Source: Bacteroidota bacterium (GTDB lineage Bacteria > Bacteroidota > Bacteroidia > Bacteroidales > VadinHA17). Taken from it: a stretch of DNA of 64,000 bases. The position numbers were made by a program, and so were the translations under genes. The stretch's first letter is position 1, and each line of letters opens with the position of its first letter. The notes below the pieces were generated by a model that was given only the letters and a program-made list of their open reading frames with translations, did not search any database and was not told the DNA's origin. The DNA is taken from the NCBI GenBank assembly GCA_029547705.1, contig JAKPOU010000068.1, forward strand, positions 62,001 to 126,000, given 5' to 3'. Shown here in pieces: positions 27,539 through 35,335 of the stretch.

Positions 27539-27543
27539 AGGTA
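27536..27543 (-). promoter_or_regulatory. Bacteroidota -7 element before the porW-porX-tsaE operon
   Basis: The minus strand reads TACCTTTG (TAnnTTTG) in the 30-bp gap after nifU. It overlaps the upstream-most TTG start candidate of the porW/sprE-like gene, which argues that the true start lies further downstream. Confidence 0.4.
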
Positions 27544-27567
27544 ATGAAAATTGGCATGCTGTTTCCT

Positions 27568-27807
27568 TCAGGCGGATATTACCTGTTTTATTTCCGGTAC
27601 ATCCTGTCTGACTGCCTTTTCAACACCTGCCTTGAGTGTCATCATGCTGTAGGGACAGCCATGGCATGCACCTGTCAGTTTTACCCTGACCGACATGTCG
27701 TCCGTTATTTCCAGCAGTTCAATATCCCCGCCGTCTGCCTGAAGATACGGTCTGATCTTGTTAAGTGCATTCAGCACTCGTTCTTTTATGGTTAATGTAT
27801 CTGACAT
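27568..27807 (-). CDS. NifU C-terminal domain Fe-S scaffold protein
   Basis: A 79-residue NifU-like (NfuA core) protein that carries a transient Fe-S cluster for delivery to apoproteins. The diagnostic GACHGCPYSMMTLKAGVEKAV around residues 45-65 contains the cluster-binding CxxC. The N-terminal IRPYLQADGGDIELLEI block is also typical. It is a stand-alone small form with no IscU-type or HesB-type domain. It is the last host gene before the AT-rich decayed region that starts about 60 bp beyond its start codon. Confidence 0.95.
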   Translation of the reverse strand: MSDTLTIKERVLNALNKIRPYLQADGGDIELLEITDDMSVRVKLTGACHGCPYSMMTLKAGVEKAVRQDVPEIKQVISA

Positions 27808-27876
27808 GGATGATGTTCTTATTTTTATTTAAATTAATTATAAATAAATCGCAATATTACTACTTTTTTCTTTTAG

Positions 27877-28263
27877 CGCAAAATCTTTCCGGAATGGATA
27901 CCCGGTGCTTCAGTTTCTTCTGAAACCTTTAAACCTGGTATTACTTCTGATGTTGGCGGATATAGCTTACAGATCGGGGAATACGGCAGTTATTTCGGGG
28001 TAGATGGTTTGTTTATGGAATTTTATCCCAAGATGACTTCTATAGATTTTTTACCGGCAGATGTGATTATTTACAAACTTTCTTTCCCTACATTATTCGG
28101 AGATATGGAGCAACATGAAATTGTCTCTTATTGGGAAGAGGCAAAAACCCATAAGGGACACCGGATATGTTACAGGCTGGAGTTTGATGGCAAAGAATGT
28201 GAACAGATAATATACGAGTATAGTAGTTCCATATCTTTTGCCACTGTGGTTTTGGACAGATAG
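27877..28263 (+). pseudogene. Truncated unrecognised gene (C-terminal part)
   Basis: An open frame of about 128 codons runs from a stop at 27874-27876 to TAG at 28261-28263. It has no in-frame ATG near the front; the first candidate is a TTG at 28009. The peptide (for example GGYSLQIGEYGSYFGVDGLF and LPADVIIYKLSF) reads like a real protein lacking its N-terminus. I do not recognise the family. It opens the AT-rich block after nifU, so it is probably a fragment left by a deletion or insertion. Confidence 0.45.
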
Positions 28264-28302
28264 TTAAGTGCATATTCAAATGAACAGATATTAGAAATAT
28301 TG

Positions 28303-28331
28303 TTGAATACATTGTGCGTTTTTTATCTTTG
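28303..28331 (+). promoter_or_regulatory. Orphan Bacteroidota-type promoter
   Basis: TTG at 28303-28305 and TATCTTTG at 28324-28331 with an 18-bp spacer match the Bacteroidota promoter pattern. The next ATG (28354) opens a frame of only 21 codons that runs into a shifted ATPase fragment, so the promoter appears to have lost its intact gene. Confidence 0.4.
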
Positions 28332-28353
28332 TGGAAAATTGTACATCAAAGCA

Positions 28354-28598
28354 ATGAGAACACTTTACCAGAAATTTGAAACGATTACTTTCCATTATCG
28401 CAGCAAGTGTGCCTTTTAAACCAAATTTCTCCAAAATATCAGAAATAATTGGTGTAAGCCGGAACTCCTTGGATGATTATTTTTCGTATATGGAAAAGGC
28501 CGGGCTTATTAGCCGGTTACGTGGTGAAAAAAGTGGTATCCGGGGATTAGGGAAGGTTGATAAAGTATATCTGGACAATACAAATATCCAAGATTGAA
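28354..28598 (+). pseudogene. Remnant of a DUF4143-type AAA ATPase
   Basis: From 28376 the frame encodes KRLLSIIAASVPFKPNFSK, then SEIIGVSRNSLDDYFSYMEKAGLI and GIRGLGKVDKVYLDNTN. This is the winged-helix/DUF4143 middle-to-C-terminal part of a common Bacteroidota ATP-binding protein (about 380-400 residues when whole). The P-loop half is missing. The preceding ATG at 28354 is in another frame (MRTLYQKFETI) and stops at 28419. The piece ends abruptly after DNTN, where an XRE tail in a different frame begins. Clear gene debris. Confidence 0.7.
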
Positions 28599-28682
28599 AA
28601 CGGAAAATTTAACCTGACACTTTCCACCATCAATAAGATTGCCGCAGCATTGGGTGTAAAAGTAAGTTTTATATTTACATAA
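28584..28682 (+). pseudogene. Remnant C-terminus of an XRE-type HTH protein
   Basis: The frame starting at 28584 encodes ISKIENGKFNLTLSTINKIA, then AALGVKVSFIFT and a stop. This is the second half of a typical Bacteroidales Cro/CI HTH protein. The first half is absent; the DNA immediately upstream belongs to the ATPase fragment in another frame. The junction lies around 28580-28586. Confidence 0.65.
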
Positions 28683-28696
28683 CATAAGTAGTCGTA

Positions 28697-29133
28697 ATGC
28701 AAAGTGCAACAATATCAGCTGATGTGGAGGCATCTTCCTCTTTACCTGCGGGGGAGTCTGACAAGCTGGCCCAATATATACATAATCTCTTTGAGAGAAT
28801 ACAGGATTATCAGACAAGCAATAATAAAGGAGCGATAAGGATCTGCCTCTCGTCATTTAATCTGTATGCAGAGGGAGATAATAAAAATGATCTTGAGAGA
28901 TCCGGCTGCCGGATAGATGCAATAGAACGTTTAATGACATTTACATTAGTGATGTTGCAGCAATACATTATAATAGCAGCCAAACCGGTCCTGAGGTATA
29001 CGACAGCAAAACAGGGAAAACCAAATATATTTTAATCGGCACTCTCTTGAGTTTTGGTTTTGCACTATTATTGGGCATAGTAATCAGGGAAGGATTCTTT
29101 GAATATCTTCTGCAATTGATATCCTGCTGCTGA
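28697..29133 (+). pseudogene. Probable frameshifted membrane-protein remnant
   Basis: One frame runs 28697-29035 (MQSATISADVEASSSLPAGE...). From about 28920 a second frame encodes FNDIYISDVAAIHYNSSQTG, then a Lys-rich stretch and a membrane span (YILIGTLLSFGFALLLGIVI) before a stop at 29131-29133. The second frame looks more protein-like in its half, suggesting a frameshift or a fusion of two fragments. The C-terminal pattern (short soluble part then one span) recalls chain-length-determinant tails, but this is only a suggestion. Confidence 0.35.
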
Positions 29134-29250
29134 TAACCAGAATGATTGTCTGTATGTTTTGACTTACAGCATGCAGGAAGTATAATAATATGAGTATAAA
29201 CGAGAAGCACCGATAAAACATTAAACATACAAAACAACAATTAGAATAAT

Positions 29251-31098
29251 ATGAAAGCATTATCAATCAGAGGAATACTATTTATATCCTTATTTTTCGT
29301 ATGCTCCCCTGCCCTTTTCAGTCAGAGTAATCCACGGTTAATTGTCCGTTCAGATGACATGGGTGCATTCCACTCTGTGAACATGGCATGTATCAAAGCA
29401 TATAAGAATGGCATTCAGACTGTTGTAGAGGTAATGCCGGTTACTGCATGGTTTCCTGAGGCAGTACGCTTACTGAATGAGAATCCGGGCATTGATGTCG
29501 GAATACATCTTGCTATAACCAGTGAATGGGAGAATGTAAAATGGCGCCCGCTGACCCACAGTCCGAGCCTGACTGATGAAAATGGTTACTTCTACCCGAT
29601 GATGAGTCCGCATAATGCCTATCAGGGGAAATCTATCCGTGAGAACAATTGGGATATCACTGAAATAGAAAGAGAGTTCCGGGCTCAGATAGAGTTGACC
29701 TTGAGGAATATTCCACAGGCAAGTCACATTACCGGTCACATGGGAGCATTGCGATTCGATCCTGAAGTGAATGAGCTGGCTCACAAACTGTCGGAGGAGT
29801 ACAATCTGACATTCGTGGAAAGTGAGGAGCTAAGAAAGAAATACAATGTCACTCAGGCATGGTATGACGGTTCTAATGCTACTGACAAGAAAGAGAGCAG
29901 TTTCATCAGTATGCTCAATAGGCTGGAAGGGGGAAAGAATTACATATTTCTTGATCATCCTGCATTTAATAACGATGAGATGGAGAGTGTAGGTCATGTA
30001 GGTTACGAGTGGGTTGGCGAAGATCGTCAGGGGGTAACTGACCTGTTGACAAGTGAAAAGGTTAAGCAAACGATCGGAGAGAGAGGTATAACACTTATCA
30101 ACTATAACGATCTGACCAAAGCGCTTCCCCGCGGTACACCCGAGTCGGAAAAGGTATCTGAGAAAGGTATCAGGAATTATATGGAGGCTGTCAAAAAAAG
30201 CGGGCAGGACTTACACAGTGTTATGATTGTCAGGAACGGGAAAGTTGTGTTCGAACATTGGTTTGGCGATCATGTTTCAAATAAACCACACATAATGTAC
30301 TCGGTAAGTAAGACATATACCGCAACAGCCATCGGGTTTGCTGTAGCGGAAGGACGACTCAGCGTGACAGACAAGGTGATCTCATTCTTTCCGGAAAAGC
30401 TGCCTGCAAATGTAAGTCAGGAACTTAAAGATCTGGAGATAAAGCATCTGTTAACCATGTCTGTCGGGCATGATCCGGCAGCGGTCAGGGAGAAGACCCG
30501 TACAAATGACGATTGGGTCTCCGTTTTCCTGGCAGAGCCTGTTACGGAGAAACCCGGAGCACAATTCAATTATAACAGTGTGGCAACCTATATGCTCTCT
30601 GCCATTTTACAAAAAGTGACAGGTGAGAAAGTGATTGACTATTTATATCCCCGTTTATTCCGTCCGTTGGGAATAGTTGGAGCCACCTGGGAAGAGTGTC
30701 CTAAAGGGATAAATGTCGGTGGCTGGGGTCTGTATGTTAAAACTGAAGATATGGCAAAGCTGGGGCAGTTGTTGTTACAGAAAGGAGAATGGAACGGGGT
30801 ACAACTGCTTCCCGCATCATGGATAGAGGAGGCCTCTTCCTCCAAGATAGAATCAATCCCTGCCGGAGCTAAAAAGGAGGAGATTAAAATAAAGAAGAAT
30901 GATAGCGACTGGCTTCAGGGCTATGGTTATCAGATGTGGCGTTGCCGTAATAATGCTTATCGGGCTGATGGGGCGAACGGGCAGTTTATACTGATCCTTC
31001 CTGAGAAAAATACAGTTATAGTTACAACAGCGAATATTAGTGACATGCAGGCAGAGCTCAATCTGATCTGGAAATATCTGTATCGGGCGTTGAAGTAA
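29251..31098 (+). CDS. Exported YdjC/ChbG-like deacetylase fused to a beta-lactamase-type serine hydrolase
   Basis: A 615-residue two-domain protein. A signal peptide (about 1-24, ending FSQS) is followed by a YdjC/ChbG carbohydrate deacetylase-like domain (residues 28-285): RSDDMGAFHSVN with the metal-binding Asp pair, GIHLAITSEWENVKWRPL, and ITGHMGALRF with a His. A class C beta-lactamase/DD-peptidase-like domain follows (about 300-615), with nucleophile motif SVSK in MYSVSKTYTATA and a YNS motif in FNYNSVATYML. Both domains keep their key residues. Codon use is AT-richer than the host genes, and the gene is flanked by broken mobile-element pieces, so acquisition by transfer is likely. A role in trimming an N-acetylated or peptide-linked glycan is an inference. 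Confidence 0.88.
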   Translation: MKALSIRGILFISLFFVCSPALFSQSNPRLIVRSDDMGAFHSVNMACIKAYKNGIQTVVEVMPVTAWFPEAVRLLNENPGIDVGIHLAITSEWENVKWRPLTHSPSLTDENGYFYPMMSPHNAYQGKSIRENNWDITEIEREFRAQIELTLRNIPQASHITGHMGALRFDPEVNELAHKLSEEYNLTFVESEELRKKYNVTQAWYDGSNATDKKESSFISMLNRLEGGKNYIFLDHPAFNNDEMESVGHVGYEWVGEDRQGVTDLLTSEKVKQTIGERGITLINYNDLTKALPRGTPESEKVSEKGIRNYMEAVKKSGQDLHSVMIVRNGKVVFEHWFGDHVSNKPHIMYSVSKTYTATAIGFAVAEGRLSVTDKVISFFPEKLPANVSQELKDLEIKHLLTMSVGHDPAAVREKTRTNDDWVSVFLAEPVTEKPGAQFNYNSVATYMLSAILQKVTGEKVIDYLYPRLFRPLGIVGATWEECPKGINVGGWGLYVKTEDMAKLGQLLLQKGEWNGVQLLPASWIEEASSSKIESIPAGAKKEEIKIKKNDSDWLQGYGYQMWRCRNNAYRADGANGQFILILPEKNTVIVTTANISDMQAELNLIWKYLYRALK

Positions 31099-31370
31099 CA
31101 GACATAGTGCGGTCAGAAGAGTCTGCAATTTACCTTCAAATCCGTCAAGGAGTATGTTGAGCATAAAACGTTGTCGTTAGTTTATGGGAGTATGTTCGTG
31201 CAGTTTCCAGAATTTGGCTTTATGCAGAATTTTTTGTGTGGTGTTTTCGGTGGCAAGCATTGCAACACTCTACGGGATAAACCGGAAAACCGATCCGAAG
31301 GGGAAAATCAGTTAACTTACCGTAAAGGAGGAAGACCCAAAGCTGACAAATTGATATATAAAGCAACCGC
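31099..31370 (+). pseudogene. Probable remnant of a mobilisation protein N-terminus
   Basis: Within the frame 31171-31407 the peptide NQLTYRKGGRPKADKLIYKA resembles the basic start of Bacteroides MobA/MobC-like relaxosome proteins (KGGRP followed by a K-x-YKVT strand). The similarity stops at about 31365, and the remaining codons look like host intergenic sequence up to the end of the ATL gene. No relaxase body is present. If right, this marks the right boundary of an old mobile element. The rest of 31099-31170 shows nothing recognisable. Confidence 0.4.
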
Positions 31371-31403
31371 AAGCTCCCGGCCGCTGCCGGACAGGATCAG
31401 AGA

Positions 31404-31763
31404 TTAAATCAGCGGATCAATTTCTGCAGAAGGGTCCCAGAATTTCTCAGTGAAATCAACAACCCTGTCGTCTTCAACATAGACACCCTCATTTGCAAGG
31501 AGCTGTTCCATCGTTGTGGAATTGCCGAAATGATGTTTCCCGGTAAGAAGGCCCTGGCGGTTTACGACTCTGTGTGCCGGAATGAAGCCCGGCTGTGTAT
31601 GGCAGGCATTAAGAGCCCAGCCAACAGTTCTTGCCGATCTGCCCGAGCCGAGATACCTGGCGATAGCGCCGTAGGAAGTTACTCTGCCGTAGGGGATGAG
31701 CCTGCACACCTCATACACCATACCGAAAAAATCATTTTCTGCCGGTGGTTTTTCAGATTTCAT
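31404..31763 (-). CDS. Alkyltransferase-like protein (ATL, MGMT family without the catalytic Cys)
   Basis: A 119-residue protein of the O6-methylguanine-DNA methyltransferase fold. The active-site motif, normally PCHRV, is PAHRVV here, so it cannot transfer alkyl groups to itself. ATL proteins of this type bind O6-alkylguanine and flag it for nucleotide excision repair. HTH and arginine-finger blocks (PYGRVTSYGAIARYLG, SARTVGWAL) are present. I chose ATG 31763; the open frame extends to 31868 but that part lies inside trmB. The 11-bp overlap with trmB suggests co-expression. Confidence 0.85.
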   Translation of the reverse strand: MKSEKPPAENDFFGMVYEVCRLIPYGRVTSYGAIARYLGSGRSARTVGWALNACHTQPGFIPAHRVVNRQGLLTGKHHFGNSTTMEQLLANEGVYVEDDRVVDFTEKFWDPSAEIDPLI

Positions 31764-32448
31764 CTTCACTGATTTTGTTACCCGGGAGAGTGAAAGCCAG
31801 CAGGTGGATCTTCCGCCCTTCATCCAGATAATTATTCTCGTAATACGTTCTGATAAGGAAAATTTCATCAGGGTTATCTTCCCCGTACAGATCGGATGTT
31901 GCCTTCACCAGGGGGAGCTTATTCTTTTCGGCAAGCGATCTGGTATAGTTATACAGCTCTTCGTTATCGGTTTTCAGGTAGACAGTACCATTGTCCCTGA
32001 GGAAGGACCGGTAAAGGTTGAGGAACCAGGGAGATGTGAGCCTTTTATTTGTTTTTTTCTTTCCGGCATGCGGGTCAGGAAAGGTAAGCCATATTTCATC
32101 AACCTCATCAGCGGCGAAGAAAGATCCTGCAAATTCGATTCTTGTTCTCAGGAAAGCAGCATTCGGGATGTTTTTTTCATGTGCGGTCTTTGCTCCGCGC
32201 CACATCCTGGCTCCCTTGATATCTACCCCGATAAAATTCCTGTCGGGAAATCTTTCCGCCAGGCCTGTTGTATATTCTCCCTTTCCGCAGCCAAGCTCAA
32301 GGACTAACGGATTATTGTTATGAAATATGTTTTGTTTCCATTTTCCCTTTACCGGATGATCTTTTCCTGACCGGATGTCCGGACCGGCCTCTGTTACATT
32401 CCTGAAAGTCTTCAGCTCCGCCCAGCGGGCAAGTTTATTCTTTCCCAC
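31753..32448 (-). CDS. trmB: tRNA (guanine-N7-)-methyltransferase
   Basis: SAM-dependent enzyme that methylates G46 in the tRNA variable loop. SAM motif I is LELGCGKGEYTTGLA, followed by NFIGVDIKGARMWRGAK, and the TrmB signature IWLTFPDPHAGKKKTNKRLT near residue 120. The length of 231 residues is standard. It sits in the minus-strand run holB-ricT-gldH-trmB-ATL, with 9 bp after gldH. Confidence 0.96.
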   Translation of the reverse strand: MGKNKLARWAELKTFRNVTEAGPDIRSGKDHPVKGKWKQNIFHNNNPLVLELGCGKGEYTTGLAERFPDRNFIGVDIKGARMWRGAKTAHEKNIPNAAFLRTRIEFAGSFFAADEVDEIWLTFPDPHAGKKKTNKRLTSPWFLNLYRSFLRDNGTVYLKTDNEELYNYTRSLAEKNKLPLVKATSDLYGEDNPDEIFLIRTYYENNYLDEGRKIHLLAFTLPGNKISEDEI

Positions 32449-32457
32449 CCCAGATAG

Positions 32458-32937
32458 TCAGATAGTGATTCTTTCAATTCTCAGTCCGATATCATATACT
32501 CCCCTGAGATCGGTACTGCGCATTCCGTGCTGTATTCTGAAAACGTATTCACCTTTAAGCGGGAAAAATACATTTGATTTCCAGGGCAGCCTGAGTTCGT
32601 GAACATCTCCGGACCCTTTTCCGTACCACCTGCCTTTTTCATCGGCGAGATCATATTCAAGGGTGTCGGTAAGGCTTCTGCCATCGGGGGATATTGCCGT
32701 GACAAACAGGAATATGTTCCTGTAGGGAAAATCCGAGCCGGTGCGGATTGTGAATGAAATATCGGCTTTGCCCGTGGTATCGGCAGAGTTATACCTGAAT
32801 TCGGGAATGTTTGTCAGCTTCCATGTCTTGTCCGGAATGTCGGCTGAATCGGTGAAAAGGATATTTTTTCCGCAGGCAGCAACAAAGACCATTAAAGGGA
32901 TCAGTAATATACCCGCTTTAATTCTTTTTCTTCTCAT
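32458..32937 (-). CDS. gldH: GldH family gliding-motility-type lipoprotein
   Basis: Lipoprotein of the GldH family, required for gliding in Flavobacterium but also found in non-gliding Bacteroidales, where its role is unknown. The N-terminus (MRRKRIKAGILLIPLMVFVAAC) is a signal peptide with lipobox VAAC. It is followed by beta-rich sequence including FPYRNIFLFVTAISPDG and a C-terminal IGLRIERI. The start at 32937 overlaps the 3' end of ricT by 20 bp; a longer frame to 33003 lies inside ricT. Other T9SS or gliding factors in the window are the PorW-like and PorX genes. Confidence 0.85.
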   Translation of the reverse strand: MRRKRIKAGILLIPLMVFVAACGKNILFTDSADIPDKTWKLTNIPEFRYNSADTTGKADISFTIRTGSDFPYRNIFLFVTAISPDGRSLTDTLEYDLADEKGRWYGKGSGDVHELRLPWKSNVFFPLKGEYVFRIQHGMRSTDLRGVYDIGLRIERITI

Positions 32938-34069
32938 TGGATTTCCTGTTTTTCTTTTTCCGGGAATGACGGCGTTTCTTTTTCGCCTGTACAGGGGAAT
33001 CAAAGCGGGTTATACTGTACTCATCATCCTCTTTCCCGGACGGGTCGGATCCTTCCCATTCCGTGACGCTGTTGAGGATGCGCCGTGGTTTCCGGCCCTT
33101 CCTGTTCATATCCTGTACTTCCTTCACTCTTTCAACGGGCACGGCTATCATGTTTGATGTTGAATCAGGACCGCATGTATACCAGTATAGTTTCTTATGG
33201 ACTTCCATTTTCAGGAAATGGGCCGTTTCCTCAGTTGCCTGAAGGGGTATATCCCGGGGAGGAAATCCTTTCTGGGCATCCACATAGCAGTCAAATTCAA
33301 AATTCAGGCAGCACTTGAGCTTTCCGCACTGTCCTGCAAGCTTCTGGGGGTTAAGTGATAATTCCTGGTATTTAGCATGGGTTGTGGTGACAGAGTTGAA
33401 GTTTGTGATATGGGTTGAACAGCACAGTTCCCTTCCGCATGATCCTATGCCTCCTATTCGTCCGGCTTCCTGCCTGGCACCTATCTGCCGCATTTCTATC
33501 CTGACCCTGAACTCCTCCGCCAGCACCTTTATCAGTTGCCGGAAGTCAACTCTTTCATCAGCAATATAATAGAATATTGCCTTGGTTTTATCACCCTGGT
33601 ATTCGACATCTCCGATTTTCATGTTGAGATTGAGTTCCCCCGAGATCTGCCTTGACCGCAGCATGGTAGGAATCTCAAGCTTTTTCGCCTCTTCCCATTT
33701 CTGGATATCAGCTGCCTTGGCCTTCCGGTATACTTTCCTGAGATCATCCGGGGACGGCGGGATCTTCAGTTCCTTGAGCTGTTCCCTTACCAGCCTTCCG
33801 GTCATTGATACCCTTCCGATATCATGTCCGGGAGATGCTTCAACCGCAACAATATCCCCGATTTCAAGCCGCAGGTTGTTGACATTCCTGTAAAAGCCCT
33901 TCCGGGTATTCTTGAACCTTATTTCAACTATTTCATTCTCAGCGGCACATTCCGGCAGGTTTCTCAGCCAGTTGAAGGAATCAAGCTTATTGCATCCGGG
34001 CTTATATGTGGTATCAGGCAGCAGAAGCTCTTCTTCTGCCTGATCCTGTAATTCTTTATTTTCTGACAT
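32918..34069 (-). CDS. ricT: PSP1-domain protein RicT
   Basis: RicT (YaaT) family protein. In Bacillus it binds Fe-S clusters with RicA/RicF and affects RNA processing and development; the role in Bacteroidota is unclear. The PSP1 domain has cysteine-rich blocks GSCGRELCCST and CGKLKCCLNFEFDC. The C-terminal about 40 residues are a strongly basic Lys/Arg tail. ATG at 34069 is preferred to the TTG at 34096. A good promoter lies 30 bp upstream. It overlaps gldH at its 3' end. Confidence 0.9.
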   Translation of the reverse strand: MSENKELQDQAEEELLLPDTTYKPGCNKLDSFNWLRNLPECAAENEIVEIRFKNTRKGFYRNVNNLRLEIGDIVAVEASPGHDIGRVSMTGRLVREQLKELKIPPSPDDLRKVYRKAKAADIQKWEEAKKLEIPTMLRSRQISGELNLNMKIGDVEYQGDKTKAIFYYIADERVDFRQLIKVLAEEFRVRIEMRQIGARQEAGRIGGIGSCGRELCCSTHITNFNSVTTTHAKYQELSLNPQKLAGQCGKLKCCLNFEFDCYVDAQKGFPPRDIPLQATEETAHFLKMEVHKKLYWYTCGPDSTSNMIAVPVERVKEVQDMNRKGRKPRRILNSVTEWEGSDPSGKEDDEYSITRFDSPVQAKKKRRHSRKKKNRKSNEKKKN

Positions 34070-34100
34070 ATGATGATCAACAGATTGTCGGTTCAAAGCG

Positions 34101-34131
34101 CAAAAGTAGTCAATAAATGAATTAATATCAA
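34101..34131 (-). promoter_or_regulatory. Bacteroidota-type promoter for ricT-gldH-trmB-ATL
   Basis: On the minus strand, TTG (34131-34129) and TACTTTTG (34108-34101) are separated by 20 bp, an excellent match to the TTG-N19-21-TAnnTTTG pattern. It lies just after the holB stop, so the four downstream genes can be expressed independently of holB. Confidence 0.6.
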
Positions 34132-35277
34132 TTATACTTTTGGTGTTCTTGATATGAGCCTGGTCACTTTGAAGGCAAGATCAAGAAAAATAATGCGGGG
34201 ATTCCCGTTTGCCTCAACATGACTGAATGCCTGGTTGAATTCATCATTCAGGGGATAAATATTTGCAAGGCTGATAAAGGGATGGAAATTCCCTGAAAAG
34301 GACGCCTCCTCTCCGGCAAGGAAAACAATATTGTTTTTCATCTGGCCGAGATTCATCATCAGGTTTTCCCTCAGCATACCCAGTGAGTATGAAAGGAATT
34401 TTTTCTGTGCCTCCCTGCCGGTTACGGAAATATCGTCAGACCACTTCATAAGGGACATGACATCGCGTTTCCAGGCAAAACGCATCAGCTTTCTGAAACG
34501 GTCAAGATTCTGCCTGGATGAATCTTCGTTTTCAAATAATTCGATTGCCTTTATAATGTTTCCGCTGACAACCTTCGCTATTTCTTCCGCTCTTTGCCTG
34601 CCGGCAGAGTATCTGCCGGTCAGGTATTCCCTGATTTCGTCATTTGTGAATCCCGGCAAACGTACGAGCTGGCACCGTGAAAGGATAGTGGGAATGATTC
34701 TGTCGGGCTCATCCGAAACAAGGAGAAACAGAGTCTTGTCGGGCGGTTCCTCAATGAGTTTCAGAAGCTTGTTGGCTGCCGCCGGGTGCATTTTCTCGGG
34801 AAGCCAGATGATCATTATCTTATAGTCGGATTCATAAGTCTTAAGACTTAATTTCTTAATGATCTCCTCCGCCTCGGATGCAAATATCAGTCCCTGGGCA
34901 TTTTCCACATTTATTGAATCAAGCCACGCGTTTATTGTGAAATACGGTGATTTGCCGGCAAACTCCCTCCACTCAGCAAGAAATGAATCACTTACGGATT
35001 CGGAATCCTTCCTCCCCTTTTTTATTACCGGAAAAACAAAATGAAGATCAGGATGTATCATTTTTTCATATTTCACGCATGAGCGGCATACGTCACATGA
35101 ATCATGATCATTCCTGTTCTCACAGCTGATATACTTTGCGAATGCCAGTGCCACAGCCAGGGAGCCGCAGCCTTCCGGACCGGTGAATATCTGTGCATGA
35201 CTGACCCTTTCTTCCCGGACGGAGCGGATCAGTTTTGAAATTATTTCTTTCTGGCCCGGTATCTGTGAAAAATTCAT
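34132..35277 (-). CDS. holB: DNA polymerase III delta-prime subunit
   Basis: Clamp-loader subunit of the replicative polymerase. It begins with the AAA+ fold GQKEIISKLIRSVREERVSHAQIF. The P-loop is degenerate (GPEGCGSLA, no GKT/S), consistent with a non-hydrolysing delta-prime. A zinc-binding cluster has Cys residues in SCENRNDHDSCDVCRSC, and ILSRCQLVRLPG matches the SRC motif that supplies the trans-acting arginine. The length of 381 fits. Confidence 0.9.
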   Translation of the reverse strand: MNFSQIPGQKEIISKLIRSVREERVSHAQIFTGPEGCGSLAVALAFAKYISCENRNDHDSCDVCRSCVKYEKMIHPDLHFVFPVIKKGRKDSESVSDSFLAEWREFAGKSPYFTINAWLDSINVENAQGLIFASEAEEIIKKLSLKTYESDYKIMIIWLPEKMHPAAANKLLKLIEEPPDKTLFLLVSDEPDRIIPTILSRCQLVRLPGFTNDEIREYLTGRYSAGRQRAEEIAKVVSGNIIKAIELFENEDSSRQNLDRFRKLMRFAWKRDVMSLMKWSDDISVTGREAQKKFLSYSLGMLRENLMMNLGQMKNNIVFLAGEEASFSGNFHPFISLANIYPLNDEFNQAFSHVEANGNPRIIFLDLAFKVTRLISRTPKV

Positions 35278-35335
35278 CCTGATTTCATTTCTGCCTGTTT
35301 GTCCCGGCTTGGGGCTTTACTTACTGATTTCCTCT

